Positions 1-8,608 of a stretch of 64,000 nucleotides of DNA are shown here, piece by piece. Below the pieces are notes generated by a model that saw only the letters and a list, made by a program, of their open reading frames with translations, had not been told where the DNA came from and searched no databases. How positions within the stretch are numbered: position 1 is the first letter of the stretch; each line of letters opens with the position of its first letter. The DNA comes from Bog-473 sp963836605. Lineage in GTDB: Bacteria > Actinomycetota > Acidimicrobiia > Acidimicrobiales > RAAP-2. A program made the translations under genes and the position numbers. Location: assembly GCA_963836605.1 (NCBI GenBank), contig CAWIKB010000009.1:1-64000 (forward strand), in the 5' to 3' direction.

Positions 1-521
1 CGCGCCCAATGCGTCTAGTACGCCGAGCCCGAGCTCAATGGACCACAGGGAGCGGACCAATGCATCCATGTCGATGCGGCGATCCACGTGTCTTACTTTT
101 TGCCAGTCCCGGTAGTCATCAATCCACCCTTTGAGGAGATCGCCGAGCACCGGATTCAAATGATCTCGTAAATTAGCGTCCGTCCGCGCTGTCGCTGCAG
201 CTTCAACGAGCAGCGCCCGCATTGTGGCGCGCTCTGACAGTCGAAGAAAGCTTTGATGGACAATTGTGGGAGCGGCATTTCGGTGCGGGACCGCTCCATA
301 TCCCCTCGAACACGTCGTTCGAGCGCCTCCGCCAGAAGGTCGCCTTTGCTCCGGAAGTTTGAGTAGATGGCGCCGGTCGTGAGTCCAAGGGTGCTGGCGA
401 GGTCACGCACCGACACCGGTGCGTAGCCTTCGGAAGCGAACTGATCGGCTGCGAGATCCAGCAGACGTGAGCGAATGTCGTCAGTTGCCGCCTCTTTGGG
501 AGCGCCGGTCCTCTTGGTCAT
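1..521 (-). pseudogene. TetR family regulator, frameshifted and cut by the window edge
   Basis: DNA-binding transcriptional repressor of the TetR family. The N-terminal helix-turn-helix is clear (residues about 15-60, with SVRDLASTLGLTTGAIYSNF). Near position 241 the frame shifts by one base: the first frame ends at 156, but the next frame continues as a normal TetR ligand domain (starting RLSERATMRALL) without a stop to position 1. Restoring one C in TTCTTC-GACTG rejoins both parts. It lies 57 bp downstream of the SDR gene on the same strand, so it could be the last gene of the marR-acd-sdr group. Either a sequencing error or a young pseudogene; the 3' end lies outside the window. Confidence 0.8.
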
Positions 522-578
522 TTCCCGCCCATCGTATGCAGCGAAAGCACCCGCCGTAGCGATCAGGCGACCTGTGGA

Positions 579-1355
579 TTACTTCTGCATGCCCCCGCTG
601 ACGGAGATGTCGTCCCCGGTCACATATGAGGAGGCGTCGCTGGCCAAATAGAGCACGGGGCCCACGATCTCGCTCGGATCGGCAATGCGCCGCATGAGCG
701 TTCCCGCGGCGACCATGTCCTTGAATCCGGGAGCTGTCCGCTCCCCACCTTCCATCATCTCGCTGAGAAAGGGACCGGGGGAGAGCGCGTTCACCCGCAC
801 CTTCCACGAAGCCCAATCCTGAGCCATGCTCTTCGTCAGATTGATGAGCGCCGCCTTGGAGGCTGCGTACGCACAGATGGACGCACCGCCCGAGTATCCG
901 CCCATTGAGGCGATGTTGACGATGCTTCCTCCACCTTGATCTCGCATGATCGGGGCAGCGAGCTGACTGGTACGCAGAGGTCCCTCAACGTTGACCGCGA
1001 AGACCTTTCGCCAGTAGTCGAGAGTCATGTCCGCGGGTCCGATGCGAGTCGGATTGATGCCCGCATTGTTCACCAAGACGTCGATGCGCCCTAGCTGATC
1101 GCTTACCCCCGCAATGAGTTCGCCGACAGCGTCCCAGTCTCCGACATGGCAGGCGATGCCGATCGCCCGTGAGCCGGTGGCCTCCTGGATTTCCGCTGCA
1201 ACCGTCTCGCAGGCATCCTGTTTCCGACTGCTTATGACGACGCTGGCGCCCGATGCCGCGAGCCCCTCGGCCATTGCCCTTCCGATTCCCTTGGTGGACC
1301 CCGTCACGATCGCGACACGGCTACTCAGGTCGAACAGTTGATCCCCTGGATTCAT
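579..1355 (-). CDS. Short-chain dehydrogenase/reductase (SDR)
   Basis: NAD(P)-dependent oxidoreductase of the classical SDR type, 258 residues, the normal family length. Seen: the Rossmann glycine motif TGSTKGIG near residue 19, the NNAG motif, and the catalytic Ser plus YAASK (Tyr-x-x-x-Lys) near residue 165. The PGP motif after the active site is also present. The sequence resembles SDRs of acyl-CoA or alcohol metabolism; the substrate cannot be told. It sits between a decayed acyl-CoA dehydrogenase and a TetR regulator on the same strand, consistent with a small lipid or aromatic catabolic operon. Confidence 0.92.
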   Translation of the reverse strand: MNPGDQLFDLSSRVAIVTGSTKGIGRAMAEGLAASGASVVISSRKQDACETVAAEIQEATGSRAIGIACHVGDWDAVGELIAGVSDQLGRIDVLVNNAGINPTRIGPADMTLDYWRKVFAVNVEGPLRTSQLAAPIMRDQGGGSIVNIASMGGYSGGASICAYAASKAALINLTKSMAQDWASWKVRVNALSPGPFLSEMMEGGERTAPGFKDMVAAGTLMRRIADPSEIVGPVLYLASDASSYVTGDDISVSGGMQK

Positions 1356-1501
1356 CGCACCATCCCTCGGCTCATGGGTCTGCCTGTCCGTTCAGGTTGG
1401 CACGTATCCACCGGGGACTCGCTCGGGGGGTGGAGGGAAATGGACCCGACGTGCCAAGACCTGTATTCCAGCAGGATCTTGCTAGACAGACTATAACAAC
1501 G

Positions 1502-2169
1502 TCATTCTAGAATCCACAATCGGAACCTGGGGTAACCGATGAGAAGCACGTCACCAGTCCTCTCGACGCAGGCGGCGTAGGTGATGCTTCGGTGTTTTGG
1601 AACTGCCGGATTGGTGCGCGCCAGCACGACTGCCCACTGGCTGAGCTGAGCGAGAGATGTCCATACCTTTGGCCGTTGACGACCCAGTCGTCGCCATCCC
1701 ATATAGCTCTGCAGGTCAAGCCAGCCAAGTCCGAACCGGCGCCGGGCTCGCTGAAGAGCTGACACCAGAGCTCGTCGCCTCGCAGCATCGCGCCGAGGTG
1801 ACGTGACTTCTGGTCTTCGTCTCCCCATGTCATGAGGGTTGGCCCGACCATTGCCAACCCAACGGTCAACGCCCGGTGGACACTTCGAATTTCGACTGTT
1901 CCTGATTGAAGATCACCTGGTGCATGGATGTTCCACCACGCCCGCCGTATTCGGCGGGCGTGGTGATGCCCGCCCAGCCGCCATCAGCAAGCACCGCTTG
2001 CCACTGTCGGCAAGCGGCAACTTGCTCCTCCTGCGCCTCCGGAGACGGGTCTCTCCATCTACTTCGAACCGCACGCGAGTCAGTCGATCGAGGCGTCGGG
2101 TGTGCGCCGAGCCATGCACGCGCCTCGGCGCAGGAACGCCTCCTCTTCGGGTGTGTCGTCGAAATCCAT
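1502..2169 (-). pseudogene. Acyl-CoA dehydrogenase, multiply frameshifted and truncated
   Basis: Remnant of a flavin-dependent acyl-CoA dehydrogenase. Reading three frames in turn gives a typical N-terminal domain (EARAWLGAHP, then WAGITTPAEYGGRGG), then the middle domain (GLAMVGPTLMTWGDEDQKSR, SEPGAGSDLAGL), then a third piece with KVWTSLAQLSQWAVVLART. Shifts lie near 2120, 1875 and 1675. The C-terminal helical domain that carries the catalytic base is missing. The ATG at 2167-2169 overlaps the marR stop (TGATG), so the gene was once translationally coupled to marR. With three lesions plus a truncation this is real decay, not only sequencing error. Confidence 0.85.
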
Positions 2170-2708
2170 CAGCCATACTCTCCGGGTTCGTCGCCGCTTA
2201 GCCGCGGGCGGGCAAAGTCCCTCAACACCCGCTCGAGCGTTCCGGCGAGATCTCGCAACTCATCGCTCTGCCACGCAGAGAATGTTTCGGCAATGATGTC
2301 ATCAGTTGCGCCGCGGTATCTCTGGTAGGCGGCGAGTCCCTGCTCCGAAAGGCTTACTCGTGCAACTCTTCCATCGTCCGCGTCCGGTTGACGTGTCGCA
2401 TAGCCGTCGGCGACCAACCGATTGAGTTCTCGACTCACCAGCGGAGCGTCAAGATGGGAATAGCGGGCGATTTCCCCAACGCGGAGGTCGCCGTTCCGGG
2501 CCAGCGCCGCCATGATTGCAATGCCGGGTCTCGAGACGGTGATCCCGGATCGCTTTTCTCGAACCTTGGCAGCGTCTTTTCCACCCCCGATCTGGCCGAT
2601 CCTTGTGATGGCTTGCTCGATCCTTCTGAGGTCTTCCCGGCGGGGCGTGCCAGAAGCGACCACCGCCTGACGGCGAGGTGACTGCTTAGCGCGGGTCTGC
2701 AGTGGCAT
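2169..2708 (-). CDS. MarR family transcriptional regulator
   Basis: Winged-helix regulator, 179 residues, slightly long for MarR because of a basic N-terminal tail. The core shows the recognition region GDLRVGEIARYSHLDAPLVS followed by the wing with DADDGRVARVSLSEQG. MarR proteins bind palindromic operators as dimers and release on binding phenolic or acyl-CoA-type ligands. It is divergent from the crotonase gene and heads the minus-strand group with the acyl-CoA dehydrogenase remnant. Two perfect palindromes lie in the 70-bp gap between the divergent starts and are the likely operator. Confidence 0.9.
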   Translation of the reverse strand: MPLQTRAKQSPRRQAVVASGTPRREDLRRIEQAITRIGQIGGGKDAAKVREKRSGITVSRPGIAIMAALARNGDLRVGEIARYSHLDAPLVSRELNRLVADGYATRQPDADDGRVARVSLSEQGLAAYQRYRGATDDIIAETFSAWQSDELRDLAGTLERVLRDFARPRLSGDEPGEYG

Positions 2709-2731
2709 GTCTCGATCTTAACGGATAAACT

Positions 2732-2755
2732 TAACTAAGTTACATAACTGAGTTA
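2732..2755. promoter_or_regulatory. Putative MarR operator: two TAACTNAGTTA palindromes
   Basis: Between the divergent marR and crotonase starts are two perfect 11-bp palindromes, TAACTAAGTTA (2732-2742) and TAACTGAGTTA (2745-2755), 13 bp apart centre to centre, in an AT-rich patch of an otherwise GC-rich region. The position and dyad symmetry fit binding by the adjacent MarR protein, controlling both directions. That it is the operator is inference. Confidence 0.65.
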
Positions 2756-2778
2756 ATGATCTGGCGATCGGGAGTGCC

Positions 2779-3570
2779 GTGGCCACTATCGAGGTTGAGC
2801 ATCCGGCGGAAGCCGTTACCCGGATCGTCCTGTCCCGGCCCAAGCGGCTCAACGCCATCAATTTCGAACTGGTGGGCGACCTTCACACAGCACTTGACGA
2901 AGCCGCCCTTGATGACGCCTGCAAGGTCGTGATTCTGACTGGAAAAGGTCGCGCCTTCTGCAGCGGACTGGACCTCAAGGACTGGGGCCCGCTCCCCGCC
3001 ATCGGCGAACATCCTCATCGCGTTGCAGGCTCCACAGGTCAGTCGTTCATGTCGTCTCTCATGGCGCATTTGAAGGCGACGCCGCAGATCGTCATCGCTT
3101 CGGTCAATGGGATCGCCTACGGAGGCGGCCTCGCCTTGAGCTTGGCTTGCGATCTCCGATTCGGATCGTGTTCGTCCTCCTATTGTTCGGCCTTCATTCG
3201 CACTGGGCTGACTGGCACCGATATGGGTGTCAGCTACTTCCTTCCACGCCTGGTCGGGGCATCGCGGGCTTTCGACATGATCGTCACTGGACGAGCTGTG
3301 GAAGCCGCTGAAGCGCATGCACTGGGAATCTTGTCCAGAGTCTTCGACGATGAGCAGCTGGAGGAGCAAACCTTGGAAACGGCCAACCTGATAGCTAGCT
3401 ACACCTCTGTCGGCCTCCGGATGACCAAGGAGGCCATGTGGGCGAACCTCGACGCCACGGACCTCATGAGCTGCCTGGCGCTTGAGAACAGGAACCAGGA
3501 CCTTGCTGGTCAAAGTGAAGAGGTCAGGGCCTACATGAGGCGATACCGCAACAACCTCGGGTCTAAGTGA
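2779..3570 (+). CDS. Enoyl-CoA hydratase/isomerase family protein (crotonase)
   Basis: Crotonase-fold protein, 263 residues, with a GTG start. Seen: the substrate-binding segment GKGRAFCSGLDLKDWG and the oxyanion-hole region NGIAYGGGLALSLACDLRFG. The two catalytic glutamates of canonical enoyl-CoA hydratase are not evident: GGGLALSLACD has Ala where GGGCELA has Glu, and the second position reads GTDMGVSYFLPR. Many actinobacterial EchA paralogues look like this and their reactions are unknown. Divergent from marR, whose likely operator lies just upstream, so it is probably repressed by MarR. Confidence 0.88.
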   Translation: MATIEVEHPAEAVTRIVLSRPKRLNAINFELVGDLHTALDEAALDDACKVVILTGKGRAFCSGLDLKDWGPLPAIGEHPHRVAGSTGQSFMSSLMAHLKATPQIVIASVNGIAYGGGLALSLACDLRFGSCSSSYCSAFIRTGLTGTDMGVSYFLPRLVGASRAFDMIVTGRAVEAAEAHALGILSRVFDDEQLEEQTLETANLIASYTSVGLRMTKEAMWANLDATDLMSCLALENRNQDLAGQSEEVRAYMRRYRNNLGSK

Positions 3571-3595
3571 CTGTCGCATTATTTCCCCAGCGCGA

Positions 3596-4426
3596 TCACG
3601 CGATCGGCGGCTGGGTGAGCCGGCGCAGGAGATAGCGGCTGTGGGCAGCCCAGATGAAGCCTTCTGTCACGATCGGATCGCGCTCATAGTCGACCTGGAG
3701 GCGTCGGCTGTTCATGAGCCACGACCAGGTGCGTTCGACGATCCAGCGCTTGGGGAGGGCTTTGAACTGGCCGGGGTGGATGCGGTGCACCACTTCGACG
3801 CCGACGTGATGGTTCCGGCAGTGCTCGATGAAGGCGCGCTTGAACCCAGAGTCGCACCACAGCTTGGCGAAGCGAGCGGAGCGGTCGCGTGCACGGTCGG
3901 TCACGGTGATGCCGCCCACGTTGTCCGACATGCTCGCCGCGACGACGACCACCGCCATGAGCAGCCCGAGGGTGTCGACGATGCCGAAGGTCTTGCGGCC
4001 GTTGATCTTCTTTCCGGCGTCATATCCCTTGGTTTTCTTGCTCACGGTGGCCGTGGCGCGCACCGAGCGGGCGTCGACGATCCCGGCCGAGGGTGTGCCC
4101 TCGCGCCCCTCTTTTTGGCGCACTGCCGCGGCGAGGCGCTCGGCAATCCGCTCCCAGGTGCCGTCTCTGGACCACTCGAGGTGGTAGCGGTGCACCGTGT
4201 TCCAGTTCGGATAGCACTCAGGAAGGGCGCGCCACTGACAGCCCGTTGCTGTCACGTAGAAGATGGCGTCGAGCACCCGACGGCGGTCGACCTTGACGGG
4301 GCGGCCCATCGACCCCGGCCTCCAATACGGAGCGACGAGATCGGCGATGAGCTCCCACTCCTCGTCGGTCATGTCACCGTGGCTCGTTCGCCAGGTCTGT
4401 GCCACCGCAGCCGAGTCGGACTCCAT
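3596..4426 (-). CDS. IS5 family transposase
   Basis: DDE transposase of the IS5 group, 276 residues and apparently complete. Seen: the N-terminal DUF4096-like region (TDEEWELIADLVAP, GRPVKVDRRRVLDAIFYV, CQWRALP), the first Asp in GIVDARSVRA, the YDAGKKINGRK segment, and the C-terminal RWIVERTWSWLMNSRRLQVDYE with the catalytic Glu. I could not identify terminal inverted repeats or a target duplication. The element sits between the crotonase gene and a cyclase gene lacking its 5' part, so it probably truncated that gene. Confidence 0.92.
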   Translation of the reverse strand: MESDSAAVAQTWRTSHGDMTDEEWELIADLVAPYWRPGSMGRPVKVDRRRVLDAIFYVTATGCQWRALPECYPNWNTVHRYHLEWSRDGTWERIAERLAAAVRQKEGREGTPSAGIVDARSVRATATVSKKTKGYDAGKKINGRKTFGIVDTLGLLMAVVVVAASMSDNVGGITVTDRARDRSARFAKLWCDSGFKRAFIEHCRNHHVGVEVVHRIHPGQFKALPKRWIVERTWSWLMNSRRLQVDYERDPIVTEGFIWAAHSRYLLRRLTQPPIA

Positions 4427-4500
4427 GGATCAACGCTACGCGATGACCGACCCCATGCAGTGGTTATTCAACCGATGAAGTGCATTAATTATCCGAACAA

Positions 4501-4956
4501 GGTCTTAGGGTGCTCGACCTCGACGTACGGGCCGGGTTTCACACTGGCGAGATCGAGGTCCGAGGCGACGACATCGCCGGGATGGCGGTCCACATAGGTG
4601 CCCGGGTGTCGGCTCTCGCCGGATCCGGTGAGCTTCTCGTTTCCGGTGCCGTGCCACCGTTGGTCGCGGGATCGGGCTTCGAGTTTGAGGATCGCGGCGA
4701 AACGCGAGCTGAAGGGCGTCCCTGGAAGCTGGCGACTGTTTCGCGTCGAAGGGTGACTCGATCGTTCGCAAGGCGACGGATACCGAATGGCAGCGGCTCT
4801 TCAGGGGTCGCCGGGCCGTCGGGACGGTCCGGCACGCAAGGGGTGCCCGAACTCCACGATTGCGTCCGACCGACGTACCCCACAGAGCTGCGACTGCCCG
4901 GCAATGGCCCGGTACAGGCCCGGCTTGTCGCCCTTAGAAAGATCGAAATCCGGTAA
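4501..4956 (+). pseudogene. Class III adenylate/guanylate cyclase, C-terminal fragment
   Basis: Homology runs from about 4507 to 4746: VRAGFHTGEIEVRGDDIAG, VHIGARVSALAGSGELLVSG and GSGFEFEDRGETRAEG match the second half of a CHD-type cyclase domain. The first half, with the two metal-binding aspartates, is absent; the fragment begins just beyond the IS5 transposase gene. It has no start of its own, and the frame after 4746 does not look like any protein. Best read as a gene cut by the insertion and then partly deleted. Confidence 0.75.
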
Positions 4957-5117
4957 CGTTCTCACCTAGGCCCCGTTCGTTACCCGCTTCAGGGACTCGG
5001 CAACCTTCAGCGTTAAAACTCATGGCCCTTCCGGAATCGTCGCTACGGTTGCGCCGGGGTACCGAGCCAGAGAATCTCAACTGGACCGTCGCTAGACTGC
5101 CCGGCGAGAGGTGAATC

Positions 5118-6397
5118 GTGACGATCGACAAGGCATTTGAGTCGTGGGGTTCTTTCGACATCGACGATCCCTTCCCGCTCTTCGCACAGGTGCGCGATTT
5201 GGGCGCAGTGCATCGGGTGACGTTGGCCGATGGGCACGACGCTTGGCTGGTCGTTCATTTCGATGAGGCCATGGCTGCACTCAACGACGCACGCCTCTCG
5301 AAGGACATGCACGCCGCTTTGGCGAGTGATTCGGAGGTCGTTGCCGAGGGACTGCCGGGTCCGGAGTTCGCGAGGCACATGCTCACCGTCGACCCGCCCG
5401 ACCACACTCGGCTTCGCAGGCTCGTCTCTGCCGCCTTTTCTCCCAGGCGCGTCGAGGCCCTACGCCCACGCGTCCAAACCATAACCGATGACCTGCTCGA
5501 CGACATAGCAGGCATGGGCTCTGACAACCATGTCGATCTGGTCTCATCGTTCGCCTTCCCGCTGCCCTTCACAGTCATCTGTGAGCTCCTTGGCGTGCCG
5601 GAGGCGGACAGGGGCGCCTCGGCCAGGAGTTCATCAGGCTCCTGGTACCCACAACGAACGAGGCCGAGTACGCCGAGGCCAAGAAGGCTTCGGACCAAGT
5701 CGTGGCCATGCTGCGAGATCTCGTCGCCGCCAAGGAGGCGACGCCGGGTGATGATCTCGTCAGCGCGCTGATCGGTGCCCGAGATGGAGACGAACGGCTC
5801 GACAGCCGGGAACTGCTGTCGACGATCTTCCAGCTCATGGTGGCGGGTCACGACACCACGGCCAGCCTGATCGAGAACAGCGTGGTCGCGCTCTGCCGCA
5901 ACCCGGAGCAACTCTCCAAACTCCAAAAGGACCCAGGCAAGATCCCCGCTGCGCTTGAAGAGTTCCTTCGTTTCGATGCACCGGTGCCCCACTCGACCTT
6001 TCGCTATGCAGCCGAGCCAGTGACCATGGACGGCCAGGAGATTCCGGCAGGCGCACAGGTCATCATCTGTATGGCGGCGGCGAACCGCGACCGTGACAGA
6101 TACGCGAGCCCCGAAGCGCTGGACGTCGATCGTGGCGCCACCCGCCACCTGGCCTTCGGGCACGGCGTACATCATTGTCTCGGCGCACCTCTGGCTCGGA
6201 TGGAGGGCCATCTCGCTCTAGGTTCCTTGCTTCGACGTTTCCCTCAGCTCACCCTGGCCACTCGTTCAGAGGACCTGCACTGGGATCACGGTGACGGTCT
6301 GGTGCTGCGAGGGCTCTCCTGTCTGCCGGTCATTCCCGGTCCGGCGCTTCCGAGGGTTGACCCCAGCGGGCCGGCAGAGGCTGACGGGCGGCCGTGA
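5118..6397 (+). CDS. Cytochrome P450 with one frameshift
   Basis: Heme monooxygenase of about 425 residues once joined. The first frame (5118 to about 5613) has the N-terminal half including HMLTVDPPDHTRLRRLVSAAF. The second (to 6397) has the I-helix AGHDTT, the K-helix ExxR in EEFLRFD, and the heme ligand loop FGHGVHHCLGAPLAR. Adding one G to the GGGG run at 5611-5614 restores a continuous frame (RLGQEFIRLLVPTT). The stop overlaps the GTG of the next gene by four bases, so P450 and methyltransferase are coupled. The substrate is unknown; bacterial class I P450s of this type need a ferredoxin, which is not in the window. Confidence 0.9.
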
Positions 6398-7194
6398 CCG
6401 ATCCGACGATGGCCAGCCCGGACAAGGAGCAATGGCAAGTCGTCGACGAGGGCTGGGGCCGAAAAGCCGTCGAGTTCGCCACCCTGAGCGAACCGAGCAA
6501 TTGCCGAGAATACGTCACGATGCATCACCGCCTGGGCGTCGAGGCGGGCGACCGACTGCTCGACATCGCCTGTGGAGCAGGGCTCGCCGTGGAACTGGCA
6601 ACGCTGAGGGGCGCACGCGGCGCCGGCATCGATGCGTCGCCACGCCTTCTCGCCATTGCCCGGGACCGGAATCCCGACGCCGACTTGCGGGTCGGGGACA
6701 TGAACGCGCTGCCCTGGGACGATGGATCCTTCGATGTCGTCACGAGTTTTCGCGGGATCTGGGGCACAACTCCGAGCGCCGTGGCGGAGGTCTATCGAGT
6801 TCTCGTCCCGGGTGGGCGATTGGGGCTCACGGTCTGGGGCCATATCAAGGTGTCCCCCGGCGCCTGGGCTTTCGCGCCGTTCGCGCTGGCGCCCGAGCCC
6901 AAAGTGCAGAACCAAGCGGCCATGGTTGCGCTGGGCCGCCCGGGTGCCGGAGAAGCCCTGCTCTCGGAAATCGGCTTTGTGGGAGTCGAGCGGATCGAAG
7001 TTCCGTTCGTGTTTGAGTTCTCTGATCCAGCCGCCTACGCCCGCGCACTTGCCTCGACCGGCCCGGCCTTCGAAGCCATCCAGGCAGTGGGAGAACAGTC
7101 ATTTCTGGAGTCGGCCGTCCAGACGGCGCGGCAGCAGACGCGGGAGGGGTTGCCCCACGCGCGCCTATTGCGCTCGTCGGCTATCTCGCCGTAA
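6394..7194 (+). CDS. Class I SAM-dependent methyltransferase
   Basis: Methyltransferase type 11/UbiE-like, 266 residues, with a GTG start overlapping the P450 stop (GTGA). Motif I is LLDIACGAGLAVELA, followed by the acidic GIDAS, then GDMNALPWDDGSFDVVTSF and the post-motif EVYRVLVPGGRLGLTVWG. Near 7150-7160 the last residues slip out of frame: the neighbouring frame reads APIALVGYLAVKP, the ending usual for this family, so the annotated C-terminus may be an artefact of a one-base error. It probably acts on a small molecule handled with the P450. Confidence 0.88.
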   Translation: MTDPTMASPDKEQWQVVDEGWGRKAVEFATLSEPSNCREYVTMHHRLGVEAGDRLLDIACGAGLAVELATLRGARGAGIDASPRLLAIARDRNPDADLRVGDMNALPWDDGSFDVVTSFRGIWGTTPSAVAEVYRVLVPGGRLGLTVWGHIKVSPGAWAFAPFALAPEPKVQNQAAMVALGRPGAGEALLSEIGFVGVERIEVPFVFEFSDPAAYARALASTGPAFEAIQAVGEQSFLESAVQTARQQTREGLPHARLLRSSAISP

Positions 7195-7325
7195 AGCCTG
7201 CTGAAGATGGTCTTCGAGAGACGCACCGTTCGAATCACGCAGCCGGGCCGTCCACTTCGGGTTTTCTCGCCGCGCCGCCGCATACGCCGGAGACACAACG
7301 ACTCTTCGATGACGACCTCGGAGGC

Positions 7326-7853
7326 GTGGGGTACGTGACGAACGTCTCACGCCTATGGGCCAACCTTCCACCTGCGCTGCACAGTCTGTCCGATCTGATG
7401 GCAGAGACGACCAGCGCTGCTTCTCTTACGTTTCGTCATCGGGCCGTGCTCGTGACGGCTGCTGCGGCAGCCCTGGGTGATGCCTACTGCTCGATGGCGT
7501 GGGGCAAGAAGCTTGCCGAGGCGGCGGGTCCTGCGGTCGCTGCCGCCGTCATCGAAGGCGGCGCACAGGGTCTCGATGACGAGGACAAGGCCTTGGCCCA
7601 GTGGGCTCGACTGGTCGTGAGAGACCCCAACGCAATAACGGACAACGACGTCCAGGTGCTCAGGCGAGTTGGCTTCCATGACGGCCAGGTCTTCGCCATT
7701 ACGGCGTTCGTCGCGCTCCGGATGGCTTTCTCAACAGTCAATGACGCGTTAGGGGCGGTTCCTGATCGTGAGCTGAGTGACGCTGTCCCCGAGCCGGTTC
7801 GCTCGGCCGTCGCGTTCGGCCGTCTCCCAGACACCAACCAGGAGGAGCGGTAG
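7326..7853 (+). CDS. AhpD-like / carboxymuconolactone decarboxylase family protein
   Basis: All-helical protein of 175 residues matching the AhpD/CMD fold: RHRAVLVTAAAAALGDAYCS, then AWGKKLAEAAG and DAQ-like VGFHDGQVFAITAFVALR. The usual CxxC or CxxxH redox pair is reduced to one Cys (YCSMAW), so peroxidase-type activity is doubtful. The open frame extends upstream with family-like sequence (FLAAPPHTPETQRLFDDDL), but no ATG, GTG or TTG precedes the GTG at 7326; the real start may be hidden by a frameshift. It follows the methyltransferase on the same strand. Confidence 0.72.
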   Translation: MGYVTNVSRLWANLPPALHSLSDLMAETTSAASLTFRHRAVLVTAAAAALGDAYCSMAWGKKLAEAAGPAVAAAVIEGGAQGLDDEDKALAQWARLVVRDPNAITDNDVQVLRRVGFHDGQVFAITAFVALRMAFSTVNDALGAVPDRELSDAVPEPVRSAVAFGRLPDTNQEER

Positions 7854-8011
7854 TCGACGGTGCGAGCGTGTTGTGGGCGGAAGCCAATTTCGCCTTTCCA
7901 ACGTGTGGTCCGAGGAGTAGCGTCCACCTCGGATCCCGGCGCAGCGGGTTCTGGGAGCGGCCTCATGCATTTCGTGTACCCAACGGACAAATTGAGCAAG
8001 GAGCTGATCAG

Positions 8012-8572
8012 ATGACAGTGACGGATACCCCAGTAAACAACGGCGTGAACGTCGAGGCCCTACTCGGCGCGCGGACGGCTTTGACCGAGGCGCCAGAGGC
8101 TGCAAAGTTCCAATGGCGGGCGACGTGTGAGTGGCAGAACGGGACGCACAGTCGGTCCACGGTGGAGAGTTTCTTTGGACTTGGTGAAGAGCAGAACCAC
8201 CGCACCAGCTATTCATTCGATGCTGACCACCCTGAGATCTTTGCCTCCGAGGACAACGGCGCCACGCCGGTCGAATACGTGCTCGTTGCCCTCGCCAGCT
8301 GCCTGACGGCCGGCGTCGCCGCCGTCGCACAAAACCGCGAAATCCAGCTCCGCAGTGTTGCAGCGACGATCGAGGGCGGGATGGACGTGCGTGGCATCCT
8401 CGGCGCGGACAGCGACGTCCGCAACGGCTTCAGCGACATCAAGGTGACCTACAAGATTGACGCCGACGCATCACCCGATGACATCAAGGCACTGATCGCG
8501 CAATCGCAGAAGCGTTCGGCCGTCTATGACATCATCACCAACCCAACGAACGTCAGCGTCGAGGTCAGCTGA
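8012..8572 (+). CDS. OsmC family protein
   Basis: OsmC/Ohr-fold protein of 186 residues. The start at 8012 is chosen because AAGGAG lies 8 bases upstream (7998-8003); a longer frame opens at 7868. Seen: TPVEYVLVALASCLTAGVAAVA with the conserved active-site Cys, the AATIEGGMDVRGILG strand and the NGFSDIKVTY segment. The second peroxidatic Cys of true organic hydroperoxide resistance proteins is not evident, so it is closer to YhfA/OsmC-like proteins of unknown substrate. It lies between the AhpD-like gene and a flavin monooxygenage on the same strand. Confidence 0.88.
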   Translation: MTVTDTPVNNGVNVEALLGARTALTEAPEAAKFQWRATCEWQNGTHSRSTVESFFGLGEEQNHRTSYSFDADHPEIFASEDNGATPVEYVLVALASCLTAGVAAVAQNREIQLRSVAATIEGGMDVRGILGADSDVRNGFSDIKVTYKIDADASPDDIKALIAQSQKRSAVYDIITNPTNVSVEVS

Positions 8573-8608
8573 GACCTTGGGTGCCACCGAGTTAGCAACG
8601 GAGATTAG

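Noticed and set aside
1955..1975. Inverted repeat CCCGCCG-TATT-CGGCGGG as a terminator
   Set aside because: It falls within the EYGGRGG codons of the acyl-CoA dehydrogenase remnant and is a consequence of coding GC content.
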